From Mermis nigrescens (Eukaryota; Nematoda; Enoplea; Mermithida; Mermithidae), in contig JAVLUZ010000154.1 in the NCBI GenBank assembly GCA_036768485.1, positions 25,657,637-25,721,636 on the forward strand: a stretch of 64,000 nucleotides of DNA, in the 5' to 3' direction. The position numbers and the translations under genes are program-made. The notes beneath the pieces are model-generated. The model saw nothing but the letters and a program-made list of their open reading frames with translations. It had not been told where the DNA came from and ran no database searches. Numbering within the stretch: position 1 is the first letter of the stretch; each line of letters starts with the position of its first letter. This document shows, piece by piece, positions 28,616-40,986 of the stretch.

Positions 28616-28916
28616 CAAAACCTCAAACAGCGCAATTATTTAGAAAACCCCTCGTACCCTATTTTTTAGGTATTTTGTGTTGATATTCTGAGACATAAAC
28701 ACAAAATCCGAACTTCTTGAGCTTAGCTCATGCACTGGCACCAATGTGAATCCCCAAACAGCGCAATTTTTAAAAAACCCTTCGTTATTTTTTAGGTATT
28801 TTGTGTTGATATTCTGAAACATGGACACAAAAATCCGAGCTTTCTGACTGTTTTGTGTTGTTTGTGAGACATGAACGAAATAAACCATTCCTTTATTACT
28901 TCGGTTCTGAATCTTA

Positions 28917-28985
28917 CTTGGCCGATTGGTTAACGTATTGCACTGTAGATCGAGAGGTCGAAGGATCAAAACCCGGCAACTGAAG
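28917..28985 (+). repeat. tRNA-like SINE remnant
   Basis: TGGCCGATTGGTTAACG resembles an RNA polymerase III A box, and about 35 bp later GGATCAAAACCCGG resembles a degenerate B box. The cloverleaf stems do not pair well, so this is not a functional tRNA. It shares the CGATTGGTTA core with the copy at 29140. Confidence 0.35.
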
Positions 28986-29139
28986 GTTATTTTCTCTCAC
29001 GGAAAAAGCATTGTATATACCCTAATGTTAAAAAAGATTGAAAAATTTGGGCATGTTCAGATATGTATTAACATAGTCATATTCTAAGGGCATATGTGTG
29101 CAGTCAGTAGCATCTGAGGAAACGAGAGAAAAGTTGCTG

Positions 29140-29213
29140 GCAATCGGATTCGAAACAAGGAACTCTTGTTCTAAAGTCCAGAACCATAACCAATCGACTA
29201 ACGCTGGTTAATT
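29140..29213 (-). repeat. tRNA-like SINE remnant
   Basis: On the minus strand TAGTCGATTGGTTATGG (A-box-like) is followed by TTCTGGACTTTAGAA and TTTCGAATCC (B-box-like). Acceptor and T stems are poorly paired. It is probably a tRNA-derived SINE head rather than a gene. Confidence 0.4.
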
Positions 29214-29285
29214 TCGATAAAGATTGCAAGGTATTCGTAATGTTTTGCTGGTGTACCAGCTGATTAGGCTTAGGCTTAGTATCAC

Positions 29286-29433
29286 GGACTGACGAAAATG
29301 TTGGTGCCAGCATTTAAAATAAGCCTGGATAATGGGATGCGACGAGCGGAGCGAGTGAAGTGAGCGACGCGAGTTGCATCCCATTACTTAGGCTTATTTT
29401 AAACATTGGCAGCACCAACATTTTGGTCAGTCA
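29286..29433. repeat. Long inverted repeat with about 55-bp arms (IR2)
   Basis: Left arm GACTGACGAAAATGTTGGTG to AATGGGATGC pairs with the right arm GCATCCCATTACTTAGGC to GTCAGTC with few mismatches. The 34-nt centre is GCG-rich and contains GCGGAGC at 29346-29352. Arms carry AAGCCT/AGGCTT words. Confidence 0.88.
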
Positions 29434-29661
29434 CATGAATCCACTGAAAAAATCCGAGGACTGCCTCATTTGTTTTCGATTTGACTTGAATCAAACCAGT
29501 TAGGTGACAGCTTCCACCACACTGTGTCCGTCGATCATATTTGCAGTCAAGGGCATTTGACTGCAAATAATATTACACTGTGTGCAACATTATTTGCAGT
29601 CTAGGTCGCTGCTTTTTGAATGCAAATAATATCACATTATGTCGAAGTATGATGTTTGAAG

Positions 29662-31330
29662 TAGTGATCGTACGGGGACCCCAACCCCTACCCCGACCCT
29701 GAAAAACCCCGGCCTAAACCATGACCCCGACCCTCGACCGGGGGCATGATTTTTCGAGTCGGGGTTGAACCTTTTTTTCGGGGCTGAAATATAGCATTTT
29801 ATTTGTAGGTACATAGAAGAATTGTATAAATAGCAAATAAATTCGGAACAAGGACGATTCATTCACCAGCAAAATTAATGTTAAACTCGACACTCGCAAT
29901 ATTTCATGAAAAGTACGCCTGGTCGCCATGCTGTTAAGACGTACATACATGTTCGCATATTTTCCATTATGAAGTGCGCTGAAATTACTGCGGAATCACA
30001 GGCGTAGCCGGGGGGATGGAGGCACATGCCCCCGGAATTTTTCAGAATTATGTTGATTTTTCTGGCGCAATGTGTCCAGAACATTGAGTTTAAAAAGGCA
30101 CAAACGTCAAAATTTTCTGACGCTTCGCGCCGAGTCATTATTATTTATTGTTATACAGATCCAATGAATTTAAAAGCTTGAATCTCTTAAAATAATCCAG
30201 CACTTCGCTGCACTTTAGTGATTTAATGCACTATTAGTTCATTGACTGAAACTGCACATGCTTGTTGAACATGAAAGTAAAAGTGCGAAAATGTTTGCGT
30301 ACCAATTTATCTATTCCTCTGCTTTGTTTAGCTTTCTTTACAAGGACACATAATTCTATTTTAAATGAAAGGAAAGGCCAAATTTTCTTGTGTTTTTGCG
30401 CATTTTCTGTTTTCTGAACTAGTTAATAAGAAGGCCACAAATGGGCCTGAAAATGGTAAGAACAAAATTCTCATTGATACATCATTCAATGACTTATTGG
30501 TTGCGAAGTTTTTTGGAATTAATTCAGAACCGAGATTTTGCCAATTTGCGAAAATTTCAACTTTACTAATTAAAAATTAGAGTGCTTTTTACAAAATTTT
30601 AGGGGTTCTGCTCTGGACCTCGCTGGGGCGCTTGAGCGCCACCCCAGACCCCCAGCCGTACAATCTCGTTCTACATGTTGAAAGAGATTTTTAGGATGAC
30701 AGAAAAGGTGAAAGGATTTGGAATTTTAAAAAATTTTCGGCGCTTCGCGCCGCAATTAGTTTATCTGTTCTGTATGATTTAAGCGGTATAAATTGAGTTT
30801 CAAGAGTAAAAACGTCAAAATTTTCCTGCGCTTAGCACCGCCGATTATTGTCTTAGGGCGGTAAAATATGACTGAATTTCTTTATGTTTTGCGCCACTTA
30901 TGATTTCCGAACTGTTTGTCAATAAAAAGGCGTAAATTTACATGAAAACGGTAAAAATTTCGAAAATTTTCGGCGCTTCGCGCCATTTACTCCTCTGCAA
31001 TCAGTGCGCCATAGAAAACCGTTATGAAAAAACTGTGGAAGAAAACGAAAAAGCTAGAGCGATTAGTGATTAAAATTGAAAGTAATGCTAAATTGCTAAA
31101 ACCATTTTTGAACTTGGAATGAAAATAAAATGTTGAATATAACCAGCTTTATTAGTATGCTCTACAAACAAGTGAAGGTATCGTTTTTATCCTTTTCAAA
31201 TTGGTATGTAATCATGCAATGTTAATTGTTAATCTTCAACCCTGACTCTGGCCCCGACTCGAAACCGGGGTTTTTCATCCCTAACCCCGACCCCGATCGG
31301 GGTGAAAAATCTGACCCCATACGATCACTG
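29662..31330. mobile_element. hAT-like non-autonomous element, TAGTGATCG ends, exact 8-bp target duplication
   Basis: TAGTGATCGTACGGGG on the left pairs with CCCCATACGATCACTG on the right, flanked by exact GTTTGAAG at 29654-29661 and 31331-31338. It is 1669 bp with subterminal CCCGACCCC repeats in inverted orientation. Several GGCGCTTCGCGCC palindromes lie inside (30739, 30972). The 71-aa ORF at 30365 resembles no transposase. Sister of the 10228 element. Confidence 0.9.
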
Positions 31331-31338
31331 GTTTGAAG

Positions 31339-32328
31339 TACCGTAACTCTGTGAGTTTTGTATGGATTTGGTTTATTATTTTTTTGTGCGTCTTTTAGTG
31401 ACACAAAGTATCGTTTTTGCGCAATTGTATGGCAGTTCTGCCGGAATGGCGCGAAATCGGTTCACACCATATCCTTCAAAAACTCCCTATATATGATTTG
31501 CAGTTGACAGCAAAAAATACTCCTTCTGTTCTGAACCCAGAAAAGCATCTGAAAAATTGTTCTATACTTATTCCCTTATGTTGAAAAACATAGAAAAATT
31601 CGAGAGAACTCAAAGAAAGTTATCCACAACAAAACTAAAACTAGCGTTTAAAGTAACGTCCTGAATTTCAGCAAACCATCCTAAAAAATGATCAGAAAAT
31701 TTTACTTCAAGGTTGAAAACGATAGAAAAGAATTCGGCAGGAATTAAAGTGAATAAGTGTCAAAAAGCAATGTGCCTGATGAGCATTTGTGAAATGTAAT
31801 ATCAACCAAACTCGAAGGAACGAACCTTGATATTTCTAGCGATGAAAATGAACAAGAAGAAAATAATTCTTAATGTTGCCGTTTATTCTACTGAATAAAT
31901 TTGAAATTGTTCACTTTTGTTATTTTTCCTGAATAATTGGTTAGGCAACTCAGTGCCTGTTTTTAAATTTAGAGGTATTTAATCATAATCTAATACTAAT
32001 ACTGATACTTTATCTCGGAAAAAAACACAAGTTAAAACAAAAGTCGCAAGGAAAAATAAAATAAAATGCGAAATGTCCTGGACACACAGGCAAATAGATT
32101 GCGCTCACGTGTGCCCCATCAAAAAATTCCCGAAATCAACCTTTTTCGAATTTCTCTTAAATGTCGCAACATTTGGAGAACTTCGAATATATTGTGGAAG
32201 ATCGTTCCAAATTCTAGCTGATCTAGTAGCAAAACAATACTTTTTACAATCAAGTCGAAATTTTTCTAAATAGATCTGATGATTGCAAATGCATTTCTAG
32301 TACGCGAATGACCATAAAACTTATTATT
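31339..32328. other. Intergenic, nothing recognised
   Basis: AT-rich DNA without coding signs. GTCCTGGACACACAGGCAAA at about 32071 is a repeat phrase also found near 10130. Confidence 0.4.
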
Positions 32329-33969
32329 CTTATAATAAGAAAGTAGAAGGGAAATTTTTCTAGCGATTTTTTAAAAATATGAAAAAGGGTGTACTAGGGG
32401 TAATTGGGGCTGAAACTTCCAAAAATGTTGGTTAAAACTTTCTACGACCACTCCCTGGATTACTGTAGATTTTAGCCAATTTTGGCCCAAAACGTTTTTT
32501 TGCCCGTAGCTCCTCAGGCATTGCTCCTAGAGCCTCGCCATCTTCTGGATTTGTATCTCCAAAGGAGACAAATCGGCTTGGGTAAAATTTTGCGCTCTTT
32601 CCAATGAAACAAGTCCCGTCTCATAAAAGTCATTGGTTCGCGAGCTACAGTAAGAAATCTAAAACTAGCACTTTTTTCTCTCCAAATTTTCTCAAAAACG
32701 GCTGCACAGAATTTTTTTATTTTTACATATGTGGTTCTAAATCGGGTCGTCTATCATATATATCTTTCTTTGCTCATAAATTGTTGATGTCGGGTTACTG
32801 TAGCCTCAAATGTGCCATTTTTTTGCTGTTTTTTTAAAAATGAGCATTTTTCATGTCAACGTTTTGATTGTATTGAACAAATAAGCACATAAATAGAATT
32901 AAAATTTGACGCTGAATCCGAAAATGTCCTTACTTTTTTGATTTGATGTTTTCTCCGTGTTCTACAGTAATCTACAGTATGAAAAATTGCTACTTTTTAT
33001 AAACAGCTGTAAAAGTGTTTCTAATGAGGCAAAATCACTTTTATTAGCATCATTAGATGCGCCTTAAAAAGATCTATCGATTGATGCTAAAAACTTTGTG
33101 ATTCCATTGACCTACAGTAAGCTACAGTAATAACACGTTTTATTTTAATAATGCATTGTTTGTCATTAGATATCTTGACGAGATTCTCGTCATTTTTTTG
33201 GATACTTCATTTTCTAAAAGAGTATTGTCTAAGGATTCTAGCGGTTTAAGTCTCATGCGTTTAAATAGGATACTTCTCGAGAAATAGAATTTCTTACAGT
33301 ATGAAAAATTGATACTTTCAATAAACCATAATAAAAAGGTTTCTTTGAATGCTAGATCATTTTCATTAGCATCATTAGATGCGCTTTAAAAAGATCTATC
33401 GATTGGTGCAAAAAATTTTTCTCTAGCATGAATCTACAGTAAGCTACATAAGCTACAGTAAGACACCATGTTTTTTGATGCAGGGATGTAACTCTCTCAA
33501 GTCCGGGTAAACCCCCTCAACTTTTTTTTAATAAGTAGCTAAGACCCTTCTGAGTAACGTCCAAGTAGTGGCACAGCTGGGATAAGAGTGTAACTTAAGC
33601 ATTATGACTTAAGAGTTTTGTGTAAAAAAATTAGTTTTTTAAGGGGTTACTGTAGCGACAGAATTTTTTTAAAATTTTTTTTCAAAAGCCCATGCAGTAA
33701 GCTAATAAACAAAAAAAAGTTTGTTCACATTGGATAAATATTGGTGGAGCAGTGAATTTTTGAATTTTTTCCAAATTTTAAAAAATTTCGAAGAAAGTGC
33801 TCCCGGAAGGGTTAGAACGTAGTTCTTGCGTTTTTCAAAGGTAATAGTGAAGCCAGAGTAATATTTTTGTTGCAAGCGCCTATGTGGGTCGAGGGTAAGT
33901 CTACAAAACGAATTTAGACAGGGGTTGATGTATAGTAACAGATATGAAACTTCAGTGTATATAATGTAT

Positions 33970-35095
33970 ACTAGCGAGCGCATATAGGTGCACAAAGAGC
34001 ACCATGCGAGCAAAGCAAGCGCATGCAGGTGCGCAAAGAGCACCATGCAAGCAAAGCAAGTGCATACAAGTGCGCAAAGCGCACCTTGCGAGCGAAGCGA
34101 GTGCCTACAAGTGCACAAAGCGCACTATGCGAGCAAAGCAAGCGCATATAGGTGCGCGGAGTGCACCATACAAGCTGAGCAAGCGCATATAGGTGCGCAA
34201 AGCGCATCATGCGAGCAGAGCAAGCGCGTATAGGTGCGCAAAGCGCAAAATGCGAGCAGAGTGAGCACGTGTAGGTGCGCGGAGCGCACCATGCGAGCGA
34301 AGCGAGCATGTATAGGTGTGTGAAGCACACTATGTGAGTGCATTGAGCGCATATAGGTGCACAAAGCCCATCATGCAAGCAAAGCGAGCGCGTGTAGGTG
34401 CGCAAAGCGCACCATGCAAATGGAGCGAGCACATGTACATAGGTGCACGAAGCGCACCATGCAAACAGAGCGAGCGCGTATAGGTGCACAAAGCGCACCA
34501 TGCGAGCAGATCAAGCGCGTATAGGTGCGCAAAGCGCACAATGCGAGCGGAGTGAGCGCGTGTAGGTGTGTGGAGCGCAACCATGCGAGCGAAGCGAGCG
34601 TGTATAGGTGTGTGAAGCGCACTATGTGAGCGAATTGAGCGCATATAGGTGCACAAAGCCCATCATGTAAGCAAAGCGAGCGCGTGTAGGTGCGCAAAGC
34701 GCACCATGCAAACGGAGCGAGCGCATGTAGGTGCGCGAAGCGCGCCATGCAAACAGAGCAAGCGCGTATAGGTGCACAAAGCGCACCATGCGAGCAGATC
34801 AAGCGCATATAGGTGTGCGGAGCGCACCATGTGAGTGAAGCAAACGCGTGTAGGTGCACGGTGCGCACCATGTGAGCAAAGCGAGCGCGTGTAGGTGCGC
34901 GGAGCACACCATGCAAGCAAAGCAAGCGCGTATAGGTGCGCGGAGCGCACCAGGCGAGCAAAGCGAGCGTGTGTAGGTGCGCGAGCGCACCATGCGAGCG
35001 AAGCAAGCGCGTATAGGTGCGCGGAGCGCACCTGCGAGCTGAGTGAGCGCGTATAGGTGCGCAAAGCGCCCCATTTGAGCAAAGTGAGCGTGTAT
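33970..35095. repeat. ~42-bp GCG-rich minisatellite, largest array
   Basis: Some 27 units alternate a GGTGCGCAAAGCGCACC-type palindrome with ATGCGAGCAAAGCGAGCGCG. Palindrome arms vary together (GTGCGC with GCGCAC, GTGTGTG with CACAC) and triplet centres are AAA, GGA or GAA. Long minus-strand ORFs up to 250 aa with ALLAWC-like repeats come only from the periodicity. Confidence 0.93.
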
Positions 35096-35141
35096 AATTG
35101 ATAGTAATTACCCCAGTGAGCAAGGTAGCTGGAATCAGTAC

Positions 35142-35164
35142 AAAGCGCGGCGCAGCCGCGCTTT
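35142..35164. repeat. Perfect hairpin, 10-bp stem, GCA loop
   Basis: Arm AAAGCGCGGC, loop GCA, exact complementary arm; the core reads GCGCAGC. The same hairpin is at 40415-40437 in copy 2 and is broken up at about 46148 in copy 3. Confidence 0.9.
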
Positions 35165-35326
35165 CTTATCTTCCTCAAAGCATGCTGATTCTTAACAAAA
35201 CGTTTTAGCGCATTTTAACACATTTTCTTATTTTCTTCATAACTTTCTAAATTTTTATCCAATTTTCAGAAATTTTTTTTTGTTTTGTAGAGAATTTTAC
35301 GGCCTTCTCCGTGAGCGAAGCGAACA

Positions 35327-35357
35327 AACCAGAAGTGAGCGCAGCGAACTTCTGGTT
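35327..35357. repeat. Boundary hairpin between copies 1 and 2
   Basis: A 10-bp outer stem AACCAGAAGT/ACTTCTGGTT and an inner GC/GC pair step close a GCA loop, with two adjacent G/A mismatches between. It precedes the CTTATAATAAG start of copy 2 and is preceded by GTGAGCGAAGCGAAC. Confidence 0.85.
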
Positions 35358-37009
35358 TTTCTTATAATAAGAAAGTAGAAGGGAAATTTTTCTAGCGATT
35401 TTTTAAAAATATGAAAAAGGGTGTACTAGGGGTAATTGGGGCTGAAACTTCCAAAAATGTTGGTTAAAACTTTCTACGACCGCTCCCTGGATTACTGTAG
35501 ATTTTGGCCAATTTTGGCCCAAAACGTTTTTTTGCCCGTAGCTCCTCAGGCATTGCTCCTAGAGCCTCGCCATCTTCTGGATTTGTATCTCCAAAGGAGA
35601 CAAATCGGCCTGGGTAAAATTTTGCGCTCTTTTCAATGAAACAAGTCTCGTCTCATAAAAGTCATTGGTTCGCGAGGTACAGTAAGAAATCTAAAACTAG
35701 CACTTTTTTCTCTCCAAATTTTCTCAAAAACGGCTGCACAGAATTTTTTTATTTTTGCATATGTGGTTCTAAATCGGGTCGTCTATCATATATATCTTTC
35801 TTTGCTCATAAATTGTTGATGTCGGGTTACTGTAGCCTCAAATGTGCCATTTTTTTGCTGTTTTTTTAAAAATGAGCATTTTTCATGTCAACGTTTTGAT
35901 TGTGTTGAACAAATAAGCACATAAATAGAATCAAAATTTGACGCTGAATCCGAAAATGTCCTTACTTTTTTGATTTGATGTTTTCTCCGTGTTCTACAGT
36001 AATCTACAGTATGAAAAATTGCTACTTTTTATAAACAGCTGTAAAAGTGTTTCTAATGAGGCAAAATCACTTTTATTAGCATCATTAGATGCGCCTTAAA
36101 AAGATCTATCGATTGATGCTAAAAACTTTGTGATTCCATTGACCTACAGTAAGCTACAGTAATAACACGTTTTATTTTAATCAATGCATTGTTTGTCATT
36201 AGATATCTTGACGAGATTCTCGTCATTTTTTTGGATACTTCTATTTTCTAAAAGAGTATTGTCTAAGGATTCTAGCGGTTTAAGTCTCATGCGTTTAAAT
36301 AGGATACTTCTCGAGAAATAGAATTTCTTACAGTATAAAAAATTGATACTTTCAATAAACCATAATAAAAAGGTTTTCTTGAAATGCTAGATCATTTCCA
36401 TTAGCATCATTAGATGCGCCTTAAAAAGATCTATCGATTGGTGCAAGAAATTTTTCTCTAGCATTAATCTACAGTAAGCTACATAAGCTACAGTAAGACA
36501 CCATGTTTTTTTATGCAGGGATGTAACTCTTTCAAGTCCAGGTAAACCCCCCTCAAATTGTTTTAATAAATAGCTAAGATCTTTTTGAAGAAGGTCAAGG
36601 TAGTGGCACAGCTGGGATAAGTCTGTAACTTGAGCAATGTGGGTTTAAAGTTTTGTGTAAAAAACTTAGTTTTTAAAGGGGTTACTGTAGCGACAGAATT
36701 TTTTTCAAATTGTTTTTTAAAAGCTAATGCAGTTAGCTACTAAACAAAAAAAAGTTTGTTAAAATTGGATCTACATTGAAGGAGCAGTGAATTTTTAAAT
36801 TTTTTCCAAATTTTGAAAAATTTTAAAAAAAGTGCTCCCGAAAGGGTTAGAACGTAGTTCTTGCGTTTTTCATATGAAATATTGATGCCAGATAAATATT
36901 TTTCATTGCACGCGCCCATGTGGGCCAAGGGTAAGTCTTTGACACCAATTTTGACAGAGGTGGATGTATAGTAACAGATATGAAATTTCAGTGTATATAA
37001 TGTATACTA

Positions 37010-37372
37010 GCGAGCACGTAGAGATACGTGAATCACACCATGCAAGCAAAGCAAGCGCGTGTAGGTGCGCAAAGTGCACTATGCAAGCAAAGTGAGCACA
37101 TATAGGTGCGCGGAGTGCACCATGCGAGCAAAGCAAGCGTGTATAGGTGTGCTGAGCGCACCATGCGAGCAAAGCAAGCGTGTAAGCGCACCATGCGAGT
37201 GAAGCGAGCGCGTGTAGTTGTGCGGAGTGCACCATGCGAGCAAAGCAAGCACGTATAGGTGCGCAAAGCACACCATGCGAGCAAAGCAAGCGTGTGTAGA
37301 TGTGCGGAGTGCACCATGCGAGCAAAGCAAGCACGTATAGGTGCGCAAAGCAAGCACATATAAGTAGGCTAC
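37010..37372. repeat. GCG-rich minisatellite, copy 2 array
   Basis: About eight units of the same ~42-bp repeat as at 33970. The copy 3 array at 42668-43030 appears base-for-base identical over most of its length. Confidence 0.9.
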
Positions 37373-38163
37373 TGAAAAAAAAGTTTGTTCAAATTGGATC
37401 ATTATTAGCAGAGTTATGAATTTTTAAATTTTTAGCATCCTTAGAGTAGAGTGTAACAAGAGGGTAATGATAATGCTCTTTTGCCATTGACTGATTACTG
37501 TAGCTGACTAAACTTTATGTATTTAAGAGTATGAAGCAAACATTAGGAAGCAGAGAAGGCACAATACAAAAATTTTATGACATTAATTAAGGTGTTGTTA
37601 GAATAATTTGATCTTATCTTTGTTGCAAGTTACAATTTTTGATTAAAGAGCTGATTACTGTAAATCCTCTCTTATGCAAGCTTTTGCTTGATTGGCTGAC
37701 TGCTATTGTGATTCGGTCGGGCTTTAGGGCATGGATGCACAATGAGAGTGAGATGGGGAGGGGTGAAAACGGATTAGTAAATTATGGGTGTGGGTAAAAT
37801 CCTTAAATGAAATTGGAAATGGAAAATGGGTAAAAGCCGGAAATGGAAAATGGAAAAATGGGTAAAGCCAAAAAATGGAAAATGGAAAAGTGGTTAGACG
37901 CCGGAAATGGAAGCAGCAATATAATGCTGTCTTTAAATGGGTAACATGGAGCTCTTTGTACTCCAAAAGGAACAACATGTCCTATGAATGAATTTGTAGG
38001 CCATGCTGGATTGCATTTTATTGAGTTTCATGAATTTGTATGAATCACAAGCTTTCTCAATTTTTTCAAATTGCTGGCTTCAAGGAAAGCTTTTAACAAA
38101 ATCTGCAATAATGAACAGAATAAAGTACGTTTGTTATGTCCGAAGCATAAGTAGAATTCAAGT

Positions 38164-38186
38164 AAAGCAGGGCGCAGCCCTGCTTT
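38164..38186. repeat. Perfect hairpin, 10-bp stem, GCA loop
   Basis: Arm AAAGCAGGGC, loop GCA, exact complement. It has the same loop and length as the hairpin at 35142 but a different stem. The copy 3 counterpart is at 43822-43844. Confidence 0.9.
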
Positions 38187-39804
38187 CCATCAATTTCATC
38201 ATGAATTCCCGAATTTTGGTTTATTCATTACTAATAGCAAATAATGATTTTAGGTGATCTGAAAGTTATCAAAAGTGATTTTTTTGTCTTTAAGGGATTA
38301 TGTATACTTAGCGCAGCGCTTGGCCTAAATTTTGAGAGGAAAGAAATCTAGATGGCAAAGTTTAAATTTATGATTTTTGGTTTTTTGTCATTAGGGTCAG
38401 ATGATTAAATTTGGCGATCTTCTGAGAGTTTCCAAAAGCGAATTATTTTCTTATTAAGAGGATTCTAGAATTTTCGGCAAATATGTCCCTAAGTTAACTC
38501 AGTGTACAAGTTTTTTGAAGATTGGCTCTTTGAACTTTGGTTTTTTTCAACTTGGATGCTATCTAGGTATTTTATAAACCTAATTCTCACAATTTTCCAA
38601 CATTTTCCAGAAACAGGCAAGAATTCATTTTTTCCAAGAATTGAGGGATCAAGCCTAAGCCTAAGCTTAACCCCACTTTTTACTGCATAAATATTTACAT
38701 TTGTTTAAATTTTTTAGATGGTGGGTGTGTTTCCAAAAAAGGCAAGAATTCAATTTTTTGCAAGAAATATAGCCTAAGCCTAAGCCCACTCTTTTGAAAT
38801 GGTTAAAATCTTGGGTAATTCTTCCAATTTTTTTCCAAAAATAGGCAAGAATTAAATTTTTAGCAAGAAATATAGCCTAAGCCTAACCCACTTTTTACTG
38901 TTTAGGTATTTTCATGTTTTTTTCATTTTCAGGTTGTAATATTTATTGATGAAGACTTATATTCCTTTTACTACTTTTTGGAATTATACCAGTTTTATGC
39001 AACAGAATTCAAATTGCAAAATCTATGACTTTTCAGGTAATGGTGCAACATAATCTACCAGGCCCATAAAACGATCTCAATAAGAGGGTCAGGGCAGACC
39101 CAACCTAAAATAATTAAAGTCTCGGATTATTCATACAGATTCTCATAAAAACCTAGGTTTTCAACGTGTTCCGAAAGTAGGCAAATTTTAACTCTTTCCT
39201 AACAATAGGGTAGTCAAACATTTTCTGGCTCTGCACTAGATAGGGATGTCGGACTTCGGGTGTGGAGTATCCCCCATCCTTCCTGTTACATGTATGCATG
39301 TAATAGCTCGAAATTGGGGGGTAATCATGGCTGTTTTCAGAAGGGGAGGGGGTAAATGACCTCCTTAAACACCCAAAAACTGCCAAAAATGTAATGGCTC
39401 TGAAAATTGGGGAAGAGTTTTAAGAATTTCCTGGCATTGAGGGAGAAAGGGGGAAGATCAATTTCAGGTTGGGAATCCCCTTCTCACCCCCTGTTACTTG
39501 TATGGGTAAGGCATTTTTCAGTTTACCTCTGTCATGGCTTTTTGAAGCTAGATTTTAAATAATTAGTTTTGTTATATGTTATGTGAATAATTAATCCTTA
39601 GTTGACCAACATGGTGCGCTGAACACTCCATGTGAGTGCAGTGAGCACAAACATGGTGTGCTTTGCGCACCATGCAAGTCAAGCAAGCATGTAAAGGTGT
39701 GTGAAGTAGTAAAAGGGTATTTGGTGTTCAGAGCACACCTTGAGAGTCAAGCAAGGGCTTGCATGGTGTGCAAAGTGCATTGTGCAAGTGCAGCAAAGTC
39801 AAGC

Positions 39805-40215
39805 ATGCCCTTTTTTAGTTATAAAAGAAATTAAGCGTAGTACTCAAATTAAGTTCAGGGAGGGGATAAGTTTTTGAAAAGTAAGTGTCAAAGTTTAAAT
39901 TTTCGATTTTTGCATCTTTGCCCTTTTTTAAGTTATTAAACAAATTAAGCGTAGTACTTGAATTAAGTTCAGGGAGGGGATAAGTTTTTGAAAGGTAAGT
40001 GTCAAAGTTTAAGTTTTCGATTTTTGCATCTTTGTGCTTTTTTTAGTTATTATACAAATTAAGCGTAGTACTTGAATTAAGTTCATGGAGGGGATAAGTT
40101 TTTGAAAGGTAAGTGTCAAAGTTTGAATTTTCGATTTTTGCATCTTTGCCCTTTTTTAGTTCTTGAACAAATTAAGCATAGTACTTGAATTAAGTTCAGG
40201 GAGGGGATAAGTTTT
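39805..40215. repeat. ~114-bp tandem repeat, four units
   Basis: The phrase AAGCGTAGTACT recurs near 39832, 39947, 40061 and 40173. Each unit also has GGGGATAAGTTTTTGAAA and TTTTTGCATCTTTG. It is present in decayed form in copy 3 at about 45470-45960. Confidence 0.88.
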
Positions 40216-40986
40216 TGAGTATGTGAGTGAAGTGAGTGCGTGTTGGTGCACAAAGCGCACGTTGCAAGCAAAGTGAGCGCAAATAGGTGCGTGAAGCGCA
40301 CCATATGAGCAAAGTGAGCGCGTGCATGGTGTGCAAAGCGCACTATGCAAGCAAGCGCACCATGCAAGCAAAGCAAAAAGATTGCACCTTTGAGCAGGTG
40401 GCTGGAATCAGTACAAAGCGCGGCGCAGCCGCGCTTTCAACTTTTTGAGTTGTCAAATGTTCTAGCTTAAAACATGAATGGTTAATGACACTCATAAGTA
40501 TATATAGGGGTGTGGGAACATTTCTAAGGGGGGTAAGCCCATCCGTTTCCAGTCCATGATGTTGAAGGTGCCTCAGTAAACTGTAAAGTAATTAATTTTG
40601 GAATATGATCAAGCACTGCAAAATAGTTTATGACCCAGCAGAGAAATGGGCACCAAGCGCCTAAACATCAATTGTAAATACCTGAATACAGTTACAGTAA
40701 ACCGTTATCTATAGGCTACACTGATTTATTTGCTACTTCAGGGATTGGGTCTCCTTATTTTCTTCATAACTTTCTCAATTCTTGACCAATTTTCATAAAT
40801 TTTTTTTGTTCTGTAGCCTACAACCTTAGCTCGTGGTAACAAACCAGACTATGCGAGCATTTTTTCTCTGTAAATTTTTCAAAAATCTCATTTTGTTCAT
40901 AACTTTATCAATTTTCATCCAATTTTGACAAAAAAAATTTTGTTTTGTAGAGAATTTTACGGCCTTCTCCGTGAGCGAAGCGAACA

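Larger units (their letters stand above)
32329..35360. repeat. Segmental tandem repeat, copy 1 (short form)
   Basis: It starts CTTATAATAAGAAAGTAG, nearly identical to copies 2 and 3 for the first 1.6 kb. It has a much larger GCG minisatellite (33970-35095) and lacks the roughly 3 kb that copies 2 and 3 carry between that array and the GCGCAGC hairpin. No coding sequence; small ORFs shared by the copies are by-products. Confidence 0.9.

Noticed and set aside
34371..35123. 250-aa minus-strand ORF with repeated ALLAWC/HLHALA phrases
   Set aside because: It and its overlapping partners are translations of the 42-bp minisatellite in several frames; no start context or conservation.
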